This document shows positions 1-9,324 of a DNA stretch of 64,000 nucleotides, piece by piece (position 1 is the first letter of the stretch; each line of letters begins with the position of its first letter). The stretch covers positions 87,222 to 151,221 of the forward strand of contig CAIVVM010000051.1 in NCBI GenBank assembly GCA_903909375.1, given 5' to 3'. The position numbers and the translations under genes were made by a program. The stretch comes from an uncultured Alphaproteobacteria bacterium (GTDB taxonomy: Bacteria > Pseudomonadota > Alphaproteobacteria > Caulobacterales > Caulobacteraceae). The notes below the pieces were generated by a model that did not search any database, was not told where the DNA came from, and was given only the letters and a program-made list of their open reading frames with translations.

Positions 1-1426
1 TCTTGTCGTCCATGGTGTAGCGGGCGCCGACGGTCAGGTGCAGCCGGTCATCCAGAACAGGCGGGGTCCAGGTGGTTTGCCCGAAGAACGCAAGCGACTC
101 AGCCACTGCATAGCTCTCGCGGTCCGGGAACCGTGTGGCGGCGCCGGCGTCAAAGTTTGGCAAGCGGGTGAACCCGGAGCCGGTAGCGTTCCACTGAAGC
201 GTGTTGGGCGCCCAGGCGTTGTCGCCCCCGGTCTCGCGGAAGAAGTACGCGCCGACGACGTAGACAAGCTGCGGAAGCTTGCCGGCGAGCTGCACTTCCT
301 GGCTGAACTGGTGCTGGTAGGAAGCGGCAAGGCTGTAGCGCGCGAACTGGCCATTGGGCGCGAACGGCACCGCGTGGGCTGTGCCGTTGTCGAACTGGGT
401 CTGCTTCAGCTTGCGGTAGGACGTGATCGACTTGATCTCGGCGTCGGCCCAGGGCTCCCAGGTCAGGGCCAGGCTATGGCCCCAGATGTTGCCCTCGCTG
501 ACCTGCAGCGGGACGCCGACATCCGAGACCTTGGCGCGGTCGGACTGGACCAGGGCCAGGGGCGCAAGTCGCGCGCCGCCCTCGCCGATGTTTACGAGTT
601 GCACATAGTAGGGCGTGTTGCCGTCATAGGAGACGTCGAACTGGTAGTCTGCCGTGAATGTGTCTGACGGCGCCCACAGAGCGCGGGCGTGAAAGCCCCG
701 GCGATCATAGCTGTTGTAGTCGAGTTCGCCATTGGCAGGGTTGTCGACGGTGCCGTCGCGCTTCGTCGCCAGGAAGTCGAGCTTCACGCTGACGTTGGCG
801 ACTTCCGGCAGGTCGAGGTGCGTTTCGGTCGAATAGCCTTCAAAGTTCCTGGCCCCGATGGTCTGGCGCAGCTGGAACTCGCCTGAGGGCTTCTTTGTGA
901 CGATGTTCAGTGCGCCGCCGGTGGAGTTGCGCCCGAACAGGGTGCCCTGCGGACCTTTCAGCACCTCGATCCGTTCGATGTCGAAGAGCGCGGCGCCAAG
1001 CCCCTGGGGACGTCCCAGATAGACGCCATCGATATAGACGCCCGTAGCGGTGTCGCGCGCGGGCTGGTTGGCGTCGGATGAGGGAAAGATACCCCGAATA
1101 CCGATGGTGAAGGCTGAGTTGCGGGTGAAGAATGGGGCGATGCGCAGCGAAGGGATGGAGCCATCGCCAAGGTCCGCCAGGCTCTTGACCCGCCGGTTCT
1201 CGAGGTCCTCGCTGCTGTTCACCGTAATCGCGATGGGCGTCCGCTGGAGATTGGTCTCGCGCTTCTGGGCGGTGACGACCACTTCGGTCAGTCCGGTTGC
1301 GGTGTCGGCATCGGCATCGTCCGCCGGAGCCGCCCAGGCCTGCGATGCGCCGGCGGCGGCGAGCATCAGGACGGAAAGTGCTACGCTGTTCAGCGCGGCG
1401 CGGCGGAAACCAGATCTTGAATTCAT
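1..1426 (-). CDS. TonB-dependent receptor, C-terminus beyond window
   Basis: Outer-membrane TonB-dependent receptor, presumably importing a large or scarce substrate. I read the reverse strand from an ATG at 1424-1426. The product opens with a signal peptide ending near AWA, then a TonB-box-like segment (EVVVTAQKRETNLQRTPIAI) and the plug domain with the hallmark VLKGPQGTLFGRNSTGG. Strand-forming barrel sequence follows up to base 1, where the frame is still open at GARYTMDDK. About 475 codons are present out of the usual 700-800, so the rest of the barrel lies outside the window. The Baeyer-Villiger monooxygenase gene lies 214 bp upstream in the same orientation, suggesting coupled uptake and oxidation. 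The family is certain; the ligand is unknown. Confidence 0.93.
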   Translation of the reverse strand, partial: MNSRSGFRRAALNSVALSVLMLAAAGASQAWAAPADDADADTATGLTEVVVTAQKRETNLQRTPIAITVNSSEDLENRRVKSLADLGDGSIPSLRIAPFFTRNSAFTIGIRGIFPSSDANQPARDTATGVYIDGVYLGRPQGLGAALFDIERIEVLKGPQGTLFGRNSTGGALNIVTKKPSGEFQLRQTIGARNFEGYSTETHLDLPEVANVSVKLDFLATKRDGTVDNPANGELDYNSYDRRGFHARALWAPSDTFTADYQFDVSYDGNTPYYVQLVNIGEGGARLAPLALVQSDRAKVSDVGVPLQVSEGNIWGHSLALTWEPWADAEIKSITSYRKLKQTQFDNGTAHAVPFAPNGQFARYSLAASYQHQFSQEVQLAGKLPQLVYVVGAYFFRETGGDNAWAPNTLQWNATGSGFTRLPNFDAGAATRFPDRESYAVAESLAFFGQTTWTPPVLDDRLHLTVGARYTMDDK

Positions 1427-1640
1427 GTTGAAGCCCCCAAATTCGGGGGCCAGCTCTAGAAGCTCATCGAGACGCTTGAGCCACGATGGCGCGAACCATT
1501 GGTGATGGCGGCGCAACTTGTCGATGCCGCAGCCTGATCGGCGCGCTGGCGTGGGTCAGCAATGCCGTTCGAACGAGAAAACGTCTCCGGTTCGCCGCCG
1601 CAGCAACATGCATTCGGGCTGAATGGCGGCCGCGGGCTTG

Positions 1641-3131
1641 CTACGAACCGTAGAGGAATTCCGGGCCGTCTAGATCGATTTTCGGCAAGGCGGTGCGCTC
1701 GGCCCAGTAGTCCTGGGTATGGCGCCATTCCGGCTTGTCGCCAGCCTTTGGCATGCGCGACATGCCGCGCATCAGATAGCCGGGGTTGAAGTCGTCGGGA
1801 TCCACCCAGGGCAGACGCGGCATGTCCTTATCCTCGGGCCGCAGGGCCACCTCGACCTTGCGCACGCCGCGGTCATCCATGTGTTTGAGCAGGCGGCAGA
1901 CGAAGTCCGAGACCAGATCGACCCTGAGTGTCCAGCTCGCCCGGAAGTAGCCGAACACCCAGATCAGATTGGGCACGCCGGTGAACATCATGCCGCGATA
2001 GGTGACCGAGTCCGACAGATCGACCGCCCGGCCGTCCACCATGATCGGGATGTCGCCCAGAACGCTCAAATCGAACCCGGTGGCGGTGACGATGATGTCG
2101 GCCTCCAGCGTCTCGCCGGACTTCAGGCGCACGCCGGTAGCGGTGAAGGTCTCGATCTCGCCGTCGGCGACGCTGGCCTTGCCCGACATTACGGAGCGGA
2201 ACAGGTCGCCATCCGGAACGAAGGCGATGCGCTGTCGCCAGGGGCGATAGCGCGGGGTGAAGTGGCGTTCGGTGAGCTCGGGGCCGACGAAGGCGCTGAC
2301 CCCCGCCAGCAATTCGGCCTTGACCGTCTCTGGCTCCTCACGCGCCCGCAGGGTGAACGCTGCCTGATCCTGAAGCAGCTTTCGCCGTACGATCTCATGG
2401 GTCCAGGCGGGATCGACGTCGAGGGCGTTGAGCTGATCGGCCAGCTCGTTGGCGTTGCGGCCGGGAATGAAATAGGTCGGCGAGCGCTGCAACAGGGTCA
2501 CATGCGCGCAGTCGTCGGCGATGGCCGGCAGCAGGGTCGCGGCCGTGGCGCCTGAGCCAATCAGCAGAACGCGCTTGCCGTGGTAGTCCAGATCATCCGG
2601 CCAGCTCTGGGGATGGACGATGCGGCCCTTGAACCCGGCCATGCCCGGCCATTCGGGCGTATAGCCCTGGTCGTGGCGGTAGTAGCCCTGGCCCATCCAG
2701 AGGAAGTTGCAGGTGAAGGTCGCCTCGGCGCCGTCGTTGCGGCGCGCGCGGACCGTCCATAGCGCCGCTGCTGTATCCCAGGCTGCCTCGACGATGCGGT
2801 GGCCGTAGCGGATGTGGCGCGCCAGATCGTTCTCGGCGATCACCTCTTCCAGATAGTCCAGAATTGCGGAGGCAGCGGCGATGGGCGGCCCGATCCATGG
2901 CTTGAAGCGATAGCCGAAGGTGTAGAGGTCGCTGTCAGAGCGGATGCCCGGGTAACGATGTGTGCGCCAGGTGCCGCCACACCCGTCCAGCGCATCCAGC
3001 ACCACGTAGGACTTGTCGGGACACTGGTCGCGCAGGTGGTAGGCGGCGCCGATCCCGGAGATGCCCGCGCCCACGATCAGGACATCGAAGTGCTCGTCAG
3101 CGGGCGTCGCACCTGAAACCGCTTTGTCCAT
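1641..3131 (-). CDS. Flavin-containing (Baeyer-Villiger type) monooxygenase
   Basis: Likely NADPH- and FAD-dependent monooxygenase inserting oxygen next to a ketone. The 496-residue product has the FAD Rossmann motif GAGISG (residues 21-26), a conserved RYPGIRSD segment, the Baeyer-Villiger fingerprint FKGRIVHPQSWP (F167, H173, W177), the NADPH Rossmann motif GSGATA, and the ATGFD motif. This matches the FxGxxxHxxxW(P/D) rule that separates BVMOs from other class B flavoproteins. The ATG start is preceded by a strong AGAGGAG ribosome site. It lies upstream of the truncated TonB receptor on the same strand. It is distinct from the second BVMO at 51-52.6 kb, being shorter and with a different N-terminus. 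The substrate is unknown. Confidence 0.92.
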   Translation of the reverse strand: MDKAVSGATPADEHFDVLIVGAGISGIGAAYHLRDQCPDKSYVVLDALDGCGGTWRTHRYPGIRSDSDLYTFGYRFKPWIGPPIAAASAILDYLEEVIAENDLARHIRYGHRIVEAAWDTAAALWTVRARRNDGAEATFTCNFLWMGQGYYRHDQGYTPEWPGMAGFKGRIVHPQSWPDDLDYHGKRVLLIGSGATAATLLPAIADDCAHVTLLQRSPTYFIPGRNANELADQLNALDVDPAWTHEIVRRKLLQDQAAFTLRAREEPETVKAELLAGVSAFVGPELTERHFTPRYRPWRQRIAFVPDGDLFRSVMSGKASVADGEIETFTATGVRLKSGETLEADIIVTATGFDLSVLGDIPIMVDGRAVDLSDSVTYRGMMFTGVPNLIWVFGYFRASWTLRVDLVSDFVCRLLKHMDDRGVRKVEVALRPEDKDMPRLPWVDPDDFNPGYLMRGMSRMPKAGDKPEWRHTQDYWAERTALPKIDLDGPEFLYGS

Positions 3132-3158
3132 CTTGTTCGCTCCTCTTTCAGCGCATGA

Positions 3159-3782
3159 CTACGCTTCTTTGGCGCCCGGTGTGAAGGTCAGCACCACCAT
3201 CGCGCCACCGAAGTGGGCGGCGCCCAGGCGTGCGAAGCCGTTGAGGCGCTCGGCGATGGCGGCGATCAGACCGCGTCCGCGCATGGGGTCGGGCGACAGG
3301 TCGATCATCCCCATGCCATTGTCGCGAATGCTCAGGCGCACCCGCGCCTCGCTGCGCTCTATCTTGACCCAGATCTTCAAGGCGCGCCCCGGCGGGCTGG
3401 CGTAACGGCGCGCATTCTCCACCGCCTCGAGGGCCACAGCGCCTGCAAGCGCCAGCTCATCGGCCGAAAGGCGGATGGTGGAATCGCCGCCCACCTCGGT
3501 GTCCGGGGCCGCCTCCGGGGCGAGCAGGGTCGCCAGGAAGGTTACGGCGCCGGCCTCGACGCCCGCCACGCCCTGGGCGCCCAGCCGATCCGCGACCCTG
3601 CGGTCCAGGTCCCCTGCGTTGACGCCGCGCCACCGGGTCGCTTCGCGCGCCACCGAAGCGATGGCCAGGATCACCGGGTCGGTCGATGCAGATGGGACCG
3701 CGAGGTCGGAGGTCGAGACTTGCACATCCAGCTCCTGATTGCCGAAACAGCGGCGGCAGATTGAGAAGCCAGTCGGACGCAT
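3159..3782 (-). CDS. HATPase-domain protein (histidine-kinase-like ATPase)
   Basis: A 207-residue protein whose C-terminal half is a GHKL ATPase fold: N-box ALEAVENARRY, G1 box DNGMGM and G2-like RGRGLIAAIAERL. The N-terminal half is alanine-rich helix with no recognisable sensor, transmembrane segment or phosphoacceptor histidine, so it is not a complete sensor kinase. It may be an anti-sigma-type kinase, a stand-alone partner ATPase, or the end of a truncated NarX-like kinase. The gene is 27 bp upstream of the flavin monooxygenase on the same strand, so the two may be co-transcribed. The start is uncertain: the 3782 ATG has a GAGG too close for a normal ribosome site. Confidence 0.7.
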   Translation of the reverse strand: MRPTGFSICRRCFGNQELDVQVSTSDLAVPSASTDPVILAIASVAREATRWRGVNAGDLDRRVADRLGAQGVAGVEAGAVTFLATLLAPEAAPDTEVGGDSTIRLSADELALAGAVALEAVENARRYASPPGRALKIWVKIERSEARVRLSIRDNGMGMIDLSPDPMRGRGLIAAIAERLNGFARLGAAHFGGAMVVLTFTPGAKEA

Positions 3783-4060
3783 TCCTCAGGTGCGCGCCTT
3801 GATAAGTCGCAAAGTCGAGGGTCGGAACCCGTAGCGGAGCCAGACGCCCGATCAGCGATCGTCGCCCGCAATGGGCGCCAACAGTCCAGCTCGGGGCGAG
3901 TCCCGGCCCAGTGCCTCTCTTCAGCGTTCCGCCAAAACGCTGTGGATGAGCGCCGAGACCCTCGGGAAGGACGGGTTGCTGCTCGTCCGCGAGCTCGGGA
4001 GCCCACAGACCATGGGCCGAGGCTGGCGTTCTTATCGTCCCCGGGCTAGCAGACCGCCCC

Positions 4061-5689
4061 ATGATCCGCCTCGACAATATCTCCAAGCAGAACGGCCACC
4101 AGATCCTGTTCATCGAAGCCTCGATGGGCGTCCAGAAGGGTGAGAAGGTCGGCCTCGTTGGCCCGAACGGCGCCGGCAAGACGACGCTGTTCCGCATGAT
4201 CACCGGTCAGGAGCAACCTGACGACGGACTGGTCGCGATCGATGCCGGGATGACGATCGGCTATTTCAGCCAGGATGTCGGCGAAATGTCGGGTCAGAGC
4301 GCGGTCGCCGCGGTGATGGATGGCGTCGGGCCCGTCAGCGCACTGGCGACCGAAATGGCCAGGCTTGAGGCGGCCATGGTCGATCCTGACCAGGCCGACA
4401 AGCTGGACGCCAACATGGAACGCTATGGTGAGGTGATGGAGCGTTTCCAGGCGCTGGACGGCTATGCGCTGGACGCGCGGGCGCGCGAGGTTCTGGCCGG
4501 CCTGAGTTTCAGCCAGGAGCGCATGGACGGCGATGTCGGTCTCCTGTCGGGGGGCTGGAAGATGCGCGTGGCGCTGGCCCGCATCCTGCTCATGCGGCCT
4601 GACGGCATGCTGCTGGACGAGCCCAGCAACCACCTGGACCTGGAAAGCCTGATCTGGCTGGAGGCCTTCCTCAAGAATTACGACGGCGCTCTGCTGATGA
4701 CGTCGCACGACCGCGCCTTCATGAACCGCATCATCGGCAAGGTGGTGGAGATCGACGGCGGCGACCTGATCACCTACTCCGGCGATCTGGACTTCTACGA
4801 TCAGCAGCGCGCGCTCGGCGAACAGCAGCGCCAGGCGCAGTACGAGCGCCAGCAGGCGATGCTGGCCAAGGAAATCAAGTTCATCGAGAAGTTCAAGGCG
4901 CGCGCCAGCCACGCCGCCCAGGTCCAGAGCCGGGTCAAGAAGCTGGACAAGATCGAACGCGTCGAGGCGCCACGCCGCCGCCAGTCGGTCCAGTTCGAGT
5001 TCCGGAGCCCGCCGCGGTCGGGCGACGACGTGATCAGTCTGCGCAATGTCCACAAGGGCTATGGCGACCAGACGATCTATGAAGGCCTGGATTTACTGGT
5101 GCGGCGCAGGGAACGCTGGTGCGTCCTTGGCGCCAACGGCGCCGGCAAGTCGACGCTGCTGAAGCTCGTGGCCGGCGCCACCGCGCCCGACCAGGGCACG
5201 GTCGGCATCGGCGCCAGCGTCAGGATGGGCTACTTCGCCCAGCACTCCATGGATCTGCTGGACGGCGAGGAGACGATCTTCGAGTCCCTGGACGGTTCGT
5301 TCCCGCAGGCGGGACAGGGCGCGCTGCGCACTCTGGCGGGGTGCTTCGGTTTCTCCGGCGACGATGTCGAAAAGCCCTGCCGCGTCTTGTCCGGCGGCGA
5401 GAAGGCGCGCCTGGTGATGGCCAAGATGCTGTTCGATCCGCCGAACCTGCTGGTGCTCGACGAGCCAACCAACCACCTCGACATGGTGACCAAGGAGATG
5501 CTGGTCGCCGCCCTGGCCGACTTCGAGGGCACGATGCTCTTCGTCTCGCACGACCGCCACTTCCTGGCGGCCCTGTCGAACCGTGTTCTGGAACTGACGC
5601 CCGAGGGCGTCCATCAGTATGGAGGCGGCTATTCGGAATACGTCGCCCGTACAGGCCAGGAAGCGCCGGGGCTGCACCCGGGCGGGTAG
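4061..5689 (+). CDS. ABC-F family ATP-binding protein
   Basis: Soluble duplicated-ATPase protein of the ABC-F class; such proteins act on ribosomes (translation factors or antibiotic protection) and have no membrane partner. The 542-residue product contains two complete nucleotide-binding domains. Domain 1 has Walker A GPNGAGKT (34-41), signature LSGG (162-165) and Walker B LLDEPSNHLD. Domain 2 has Walker A GANGAGKS (357-364), LSGG (443-446) and LVLDEPTNHLD. Between them lies the charged helical linker, rich in Q, R and K (about 245-315), diagnostic of ABC-F. Length and layout resemble the YbiT/Uup group. It stands alone, divergent from the HATPase gene, and looks like a core gene rather than part of the catabolic cargo. 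Confidence 0.93.
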   Translation: MIRLDNISKQNGHQILFIEASMGVQKGEKVGLVGPNGAGKTTLFRMITGQEQPDDGLVAIDAGMTIGYFSQDVGEMSGQSAVAAVMDGVGPVSALATEMARLEAAMVDPDQADKLDANMERYGEVMERFQALDGYALDARAREVLAGLSFSQERMDGDVGLLSGGWKMRVALARILLMRPDGMLLDEPSNHLDLESLIWLEAFLKNYDGALLMTSHDRAFMNRIIGKVVEIDGGDLITYSGDLDFYDQQRALGEQQRQAQYERQQAMLAKEIKFIEKFKARASHAAQVQSRVKKLDKIERVEAPRRRQSVQFEFRSPPRSGDDVISLRNVHKGYGDQTIYEGLDLLVRRRERWCVLGANGAGKSTLLKLVAGATAPDQGTVGIGASVRMGYFAQHSMDLLDGEETIFESLDGSFPQAGQGALRTLAGCFGFSGDDVEKPCRVLSGGEKARLVMAKMLFDPPNLLVLDEPTNHLDMVTKEMLVAALADFEGTMLFVSHDRHFLAALSNRVLELTPEGVHQYGGGYSEYVARTGQEAPGLHPGG

Positions 5690-5894
5690 CGGGCGCAGCC
5701 GCAAGCCTTACAGGGGCGCCGTCAGAAGAACGGAGGCTTGTTTCCAGATAACTCCGCCGGGCCATGGCGGCTGGGCGTCGGGTCCGCCAGGCAGGCTCCG
5801 GACGGCCAGGTGTGGCGCAATGCCGCAGTAATGCAGACTGGGCAGCTTGCCACAGTTAGAGAGCCCTTAACCGCTCTTCGCATACAGGACGGAT

Positions 5895-8411
5895 ATGCGA
5901 TTGCTGCGAAACAGACATATCGTTGTTTCAGTCGTTTGTGCGGCTCAGGTATTTTGCCTTGGGCTTTCTGGCGCGTGGGCCGCCGCGCCGAAGACCTTTT
6001 CACCGGCGTTCGACGCCAGGGTAGCCGAGGCCAAGGCGGCCATGATGGGCGAACCTGAAGCCGCGTTCAAACTTTCTTCCAGCGCCCTGGAAATCGCCGA
6101 TACCCTCCCTGAAGACAGGCAGGCGCTTGCCGAGGCTACGGCCATGTGGCTGCAAGGCGAGGCCTTGGTGCGCCTGAATCAACCCAAGCAAGCCGAGCCG
6201 GTCCTCGATGCGGCGCTGGCGATCATTGCCAGGGAGGCTCCGACCACCAAGCTCTACGGCGATGTCGTGTTGTCACGTGGCGGCGCCATGGCCGCAAAGG
6301 GCAAGATGCAGGCCGCGCTCGCGGATTATCAAAGGGCTTACGAGATTTTTCGCCGGGCCGGAGAGGCGAGGAGCCAGGCCAAGGTTCTGCAGAACATCGG
6401 TTCGATCTATCAGGACGCCGGCGATTTCGAGCGGGTGCTGAAGTATTACGCCCAGTCCGCCGAGACCTATGCCGAGGACCCGGCGCTGACACTGTCGGCG
6501 TACAACAACCGGGCAAACGCCTTTTTCCATCTGAAACGCCTGAATGAAGCCCAGGCGGAGTATCGTCAGGCGCTGGCTCTGGCGAGCAAACTGAAGAGTC
6601 CGTCGCTCGAGGCGAGAATCCTGACAAATCTCGCGGCGGCCGAAGTCGTTTCCGGGCGCCTTGACGCCGCCGACCGGAACATCGAACGCGGGCTTCTGAT
6701 CGCGACCCGCGATCCCTCGGCCAGGGAGTGGATTCCGTTCCTTTGGGGCGTTTCAGCACAATCGGCGCAGAAACGCGGTGATCTGCAACTCGCCGCCCAA
6801 CGGTTTGATCGAACCTTCGCCGGCGTCAATATCAAGACCACTGACCTGCCGTTCAGGGACTTCCACGCGTCGGCCTATCAGGTTTACGCCCGTCTGCAAC
6901 GGCTGGAGCTGGCCCTGGCGCATCTGGAAGCCTTCAAGCGGCTGGACGACGGCGCCAGATCGCTGATGGCGTCAACCAACTCGGCCCTGATGGCAGCACA
7001 GTTCGACTTCGCCAATCAGGACCTGAAGATCTCGAAGCTGAATGCGATCAGGCTTGAGCAGGAAAACGAACTTGCCAGGAACAGATCGGCCGTTCTGACC
7101 GCGGGGTTGGGCGGCGTCTCGCTTATCCTGGTCCTCCTTTCCGTCGGCATGTTCTCGATGAGACGCAGTCGAAACAGGGTCCAGGAGGCCAACACGCAGC
7201 TTTCAACCGCCAACACCGCGCTGGCCAAGGCATTGAAGGCAAGATCCGAGTTTCTGGCCACCACGAGCCATGAGATCCGGACGCCCCTCAACGGCATACT
7301 GGGGATGACCCAGGTGCTGATGACGGAAGAGTCCCTCAATCCTTCTGTGCTGGAGCGGATCAAGGTGCTCGACAACGCCGGCAAGAACATGCGGCTCCTG
7401 GTGGATGATCTGCTGGATATGGCCAAGATCGAAAGCGGCGCCATCTCTATCGAGCGCACCATGGTGGATCTTCCCGCCCTGCTGGAATCCATCGCGTCGC
7501 TGTACCGGGATCGGGCTTCGCTGAAGGGACTCGAGCTGGCGGTGGAGATTACAGACGTACCTGCCCTGATCGTCGAGGATGCCGCCCGCCTTCGCCAGAT
7601 CCTGCTGAACCTTCTGGGCAATGCGTTGAAGTTCACCGAGGCGGGCAGGGTCACACTGTCCGCGACTGTCGATGCGACGGACTCCGGAGAATGGCTGGTT
7701 CTCAAGGTGATCGACACGGGAATTGGTATTCCGGCTGACATGCTCGACGAGATTTTCGAGTCCTTCAGGCAGGTTGAGGGTTCGACAACCCGACGCTTTG
7801 AGGGGACGGGTCTGGGCCTTACCATCTGCCGCAGCCTGGCCGAAGCGCTTGGCGGAACGGTGTTGGTCACCAGCGCAGTGGATCAGGGCTCGACCTTCAC
7901 CTGTCGCCTGCCGTTGGTTCGGGGCAAGACCCAGGTTGATGACGCCTCCACTCTCGATGCCTCTCCAAAGTCGGGGCTGGGTGACCACTCCGTTCTGCTG
8001 GTAGAGGCCAATCGACTGAATCAGGCAATGATCCGCACCGTCCTTCGACCGCAGGTGCAAGGGCTGGAGAGCGTGTCCTCTCACGCCGAAGCCCTCGAGG
8101 CGTTGGGCAAGCGCCCCTACAGTATTGTTATCGCCGACGCTGCCTCCGCGACCCCTGCTGGAGCCTCGGTGGAGGAGTCCCTGGCGGCCCTTGCACGCCA
8201 CTCGACAGGTGCGATGATGTCGGTGATCCTGCCGACCGCCGATCCGTCTCTTGAGGTGAGGCTGCGCCAGCAAGGGATTGAGCTGATCTTCGTCAAACCT
8301 GTAATCCCGTCAGCGATGGTAGATTTGCTGGTTGCGGCCTGCCTGCATCAGGCGGCAGACTTGCAGCCTCACTCCGAGGCCCCCCTTGGGGCAATTGCAC
8401 TAGGAAGCTGA
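5895..8411 (+). CDS. TPR-containing hybrid sensor histidine kinase
   Basis: An 838-residue membrane kinase. A signal sequence (ending near AWAAAP) leads into a periplasmic tetratricopeptide-like helical region (about 60-380), one transmembrane helix (SAVLTAGLGGVSLILVLLSV), a coiled region, the dimerisation/phosphoacceptor box SHEIRTPLNG with His459, and an HATPase domain with N-box NLLGNALKF, DTGIGIP and GTGLGL. The C-terminus is a receiver-like fold (from about 699) with a candidate phosphoacceptor Asp748 and Lys in FVKP, but the acidic pair is reduced to VEAN where an active receiver has two acids. The single-domain receiver 43 bp downstream is probably its real partner. The ATG is preceded by AGGACGGA. 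The signal sensed by the TPR region is unknown. Confidence 0.92.
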   Translation: MRLLRNRHIVVSVVCAAQVFCLGLSGAWAAAPKTFSPAFDARVAEAKAAMMGEPEAAFKLSSSALEIADTLPEDRQALAEATAMWLQGEALVRLNQPKQAEPVLDAALAIIAREAPTTKLYGDVVLSRGGAMAAKGKMQAALADYQRAYEIFRRAGEARSQAKVLQNIGSIYQDAGDFERVLKYYAQSAETYAEDPALTLSAYNNRANAFFHLKRLNEAQAEYRQALALASKLKSPSLEARILTNLAAAEVVSGRLDAADRNIERGLLIATRDPSAREWIPFLWGVSAQSAQKRGDLQLAAQRFDRTFAGVNIKTTDLPFRDFHASAYQVYARLQRLELALAHLEAFKRLDDGARSLMASTNSALMAAQFDFANQDLKISKLNAIRLEQENELARNRSAVLTAGLGGVSLILVLLSVGMFSMRRSRNRVQEANTQLSTANTALAKALKARSEFLATTSHEIRTPLNGILGMTQVLMTEESLNPSVLERIKVLDNAGKNMRLLVDDLLDMAKIESGAISIERTMVDLPALLESIASLYRDRASLKGLELAVEITDVPALIVEDAARLRQILLNLLGNALKFTEAGRVTLSATVDATDSGEWLVLKVIDTGIGIPADMLDEIFESFRQVEGSTTRRFEGTGLGLTICRSLAEALGGTVLVTSAVDQGSTFTCRLPLVRGKTQVDDASTLDASPKSGLGDHSVLLVEANRLNQAMIRTVLRPQVQGLESVSSHAEALEALGKRPYSIVIADAASATPAGASVEESLAALARHSTGAMMSVILPTADPSLEVRLRQQGIELIFVKPVIPSAMVDLLVAACLHQAADLQPHSEAPLGAIALGS

Positions 8412-8454
8412 GTAGTTTGTAGCGATAAGAGCGAAGAGAGGCGCGTCGGTTCCC

Positions 8455-8847
8455 ATGTTAGTCCTTTATGTCGAAGATAATGAAACCAACTCGCTTGTGA
8501 TGAAGCACATGCTGGCAACGGCCGGCATCGAGATTGCGGAAGCCCGCGAGGCCTATAGCGGCCTCAAGATGGTCGATCAGCAGTCGTTTGAGCTCATCCT
8601 GATGGACCTGCGTATGCCGGGCATGGACGGCCTGGAGGCGACACGGTTGATCCGCAGCCGTACCGACGCAAAGTCCGAAATTCCGATCCTCATGGTCACC
8701 GCCGACATGGGTGCAGATGTCTCTGACGATTGCCTGAGCGCTGGAGCAGATGGCTTGCTGCACAAGCCCTTCGATCTGGATGCCCTATTTGACGCGATCG
8801 CCCAGACGATGTCCAAGAGGCCGAATTCCCCCGCTTTACTGGTCTGA
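8455..8847 (+). CDS. Single-domain response regulator (CheY-like)
   Basis: A 130-residue stand-alone receiver domain with no output domain. All active-site residues are visible: acidic pair E7/D8 (VEDNETN), phosphoacceptor D51 in LILMDLRMPGMDG, T82 and K104 in HKPF. It follows the hybrid kinase by 43 bp on the same strand and is presumably its phosphorylation target, acting through protein-protein contacts or as a phosphorelay intermediate. The VEDNETN form is typical of receivers paired with hybrid kinases. The ATG start has a purine-rich AGAGAGG upstream, rather far away. Confidence 0.92.
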   Translation: MLVLYVEDNETNSLVMKHMLATAGIEIAEAREAYSGLKMVDQQSFELILMDLRMPGMDGLEATRLIRSRTDAKSEIPILMVTADMGADVSDDCLSAGADGLLHKPFDLDALFDAIAQTMSKRPNSPALLV

Positions 8848-9324
8848 CTGCAGGCGGCGCCGCTGTCGAAACCCGTCCAAGCCCTGCGGCGGGGAGGGGC
8901 AGAACCCCGGATCCTGCTAGGTCCGTTTTCCGGCCGCGCCCATCGCGCCCGGCCCTGATCCCCGTCACCGTCCGCCGCCGCTCCGAGGGCGTCCGTAGCC
9001 AGTTCAAAACAGGTCTGGAAGTCGTCCAGCCTGGCGGATGACTGACCCGCCTGCTCGAAGACATATGTGCCGGCCGCAAAGCCGATCCGGTCGGCCGGGG
9101 CCGAGGCGGCGGTCCGGGCGGCGCAGGCGGCCACAGGGCTCATCCGGACACAACAGCCCACCCCTGGTCGTCTGCAACAAAGCAACTGTCTCAATATAGG
9201 ACAAGTATCAAGGTTAATATCGATTCAATATGAATCGGATTTATACCTTAAACGTTAAATGGAAAGAAGTAATTGGCAACTTAAAAGCAATTAATATTCT
9301 AGTGAACCGCCTCGGAGATTCAGG
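8848..9324. other. Intergenic region upstream of autotransporter
   Basis: A 477-bp gap. The first two thirds are GC-rich, with a minus-strand open frame that I do not trust because it runs back through the receiver gene. The last 140 bp turn sharply AT-rich, which suits a promoter for the autotransporter gene, and contain the palindrome at 9221-9237. A ribosome site (CGGAGATTCAGG) abuts the ATG at 9325. Confidence 0.6.
9221..9237. promoter_or_regulatory. Palindrome CGATTCA-ATA-TGAATCG
   Basis: A perfect inverted repeat with 7-bp arms and a 3-bp centre, in the AT-rich stretch 88 bp upstream of the autotransporter ATG. It is a candidate operator. Its GATTCA/TGAATC core resembles the palindrome in front of the TonB receptor at 19735-19753. 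Confidence 0.45.

Noticed and set aside
8577..9194. Minus-strand open frame of about 200 codons downstream of the receiver gene
   Set aside because: It overlaps the well-supported receiver gene by some 270 bp, has no recognisable domain and is the kind of frame GC-rich DNA produces by chance. A short fossil fragment within 8900-9190 cannot be excluded.
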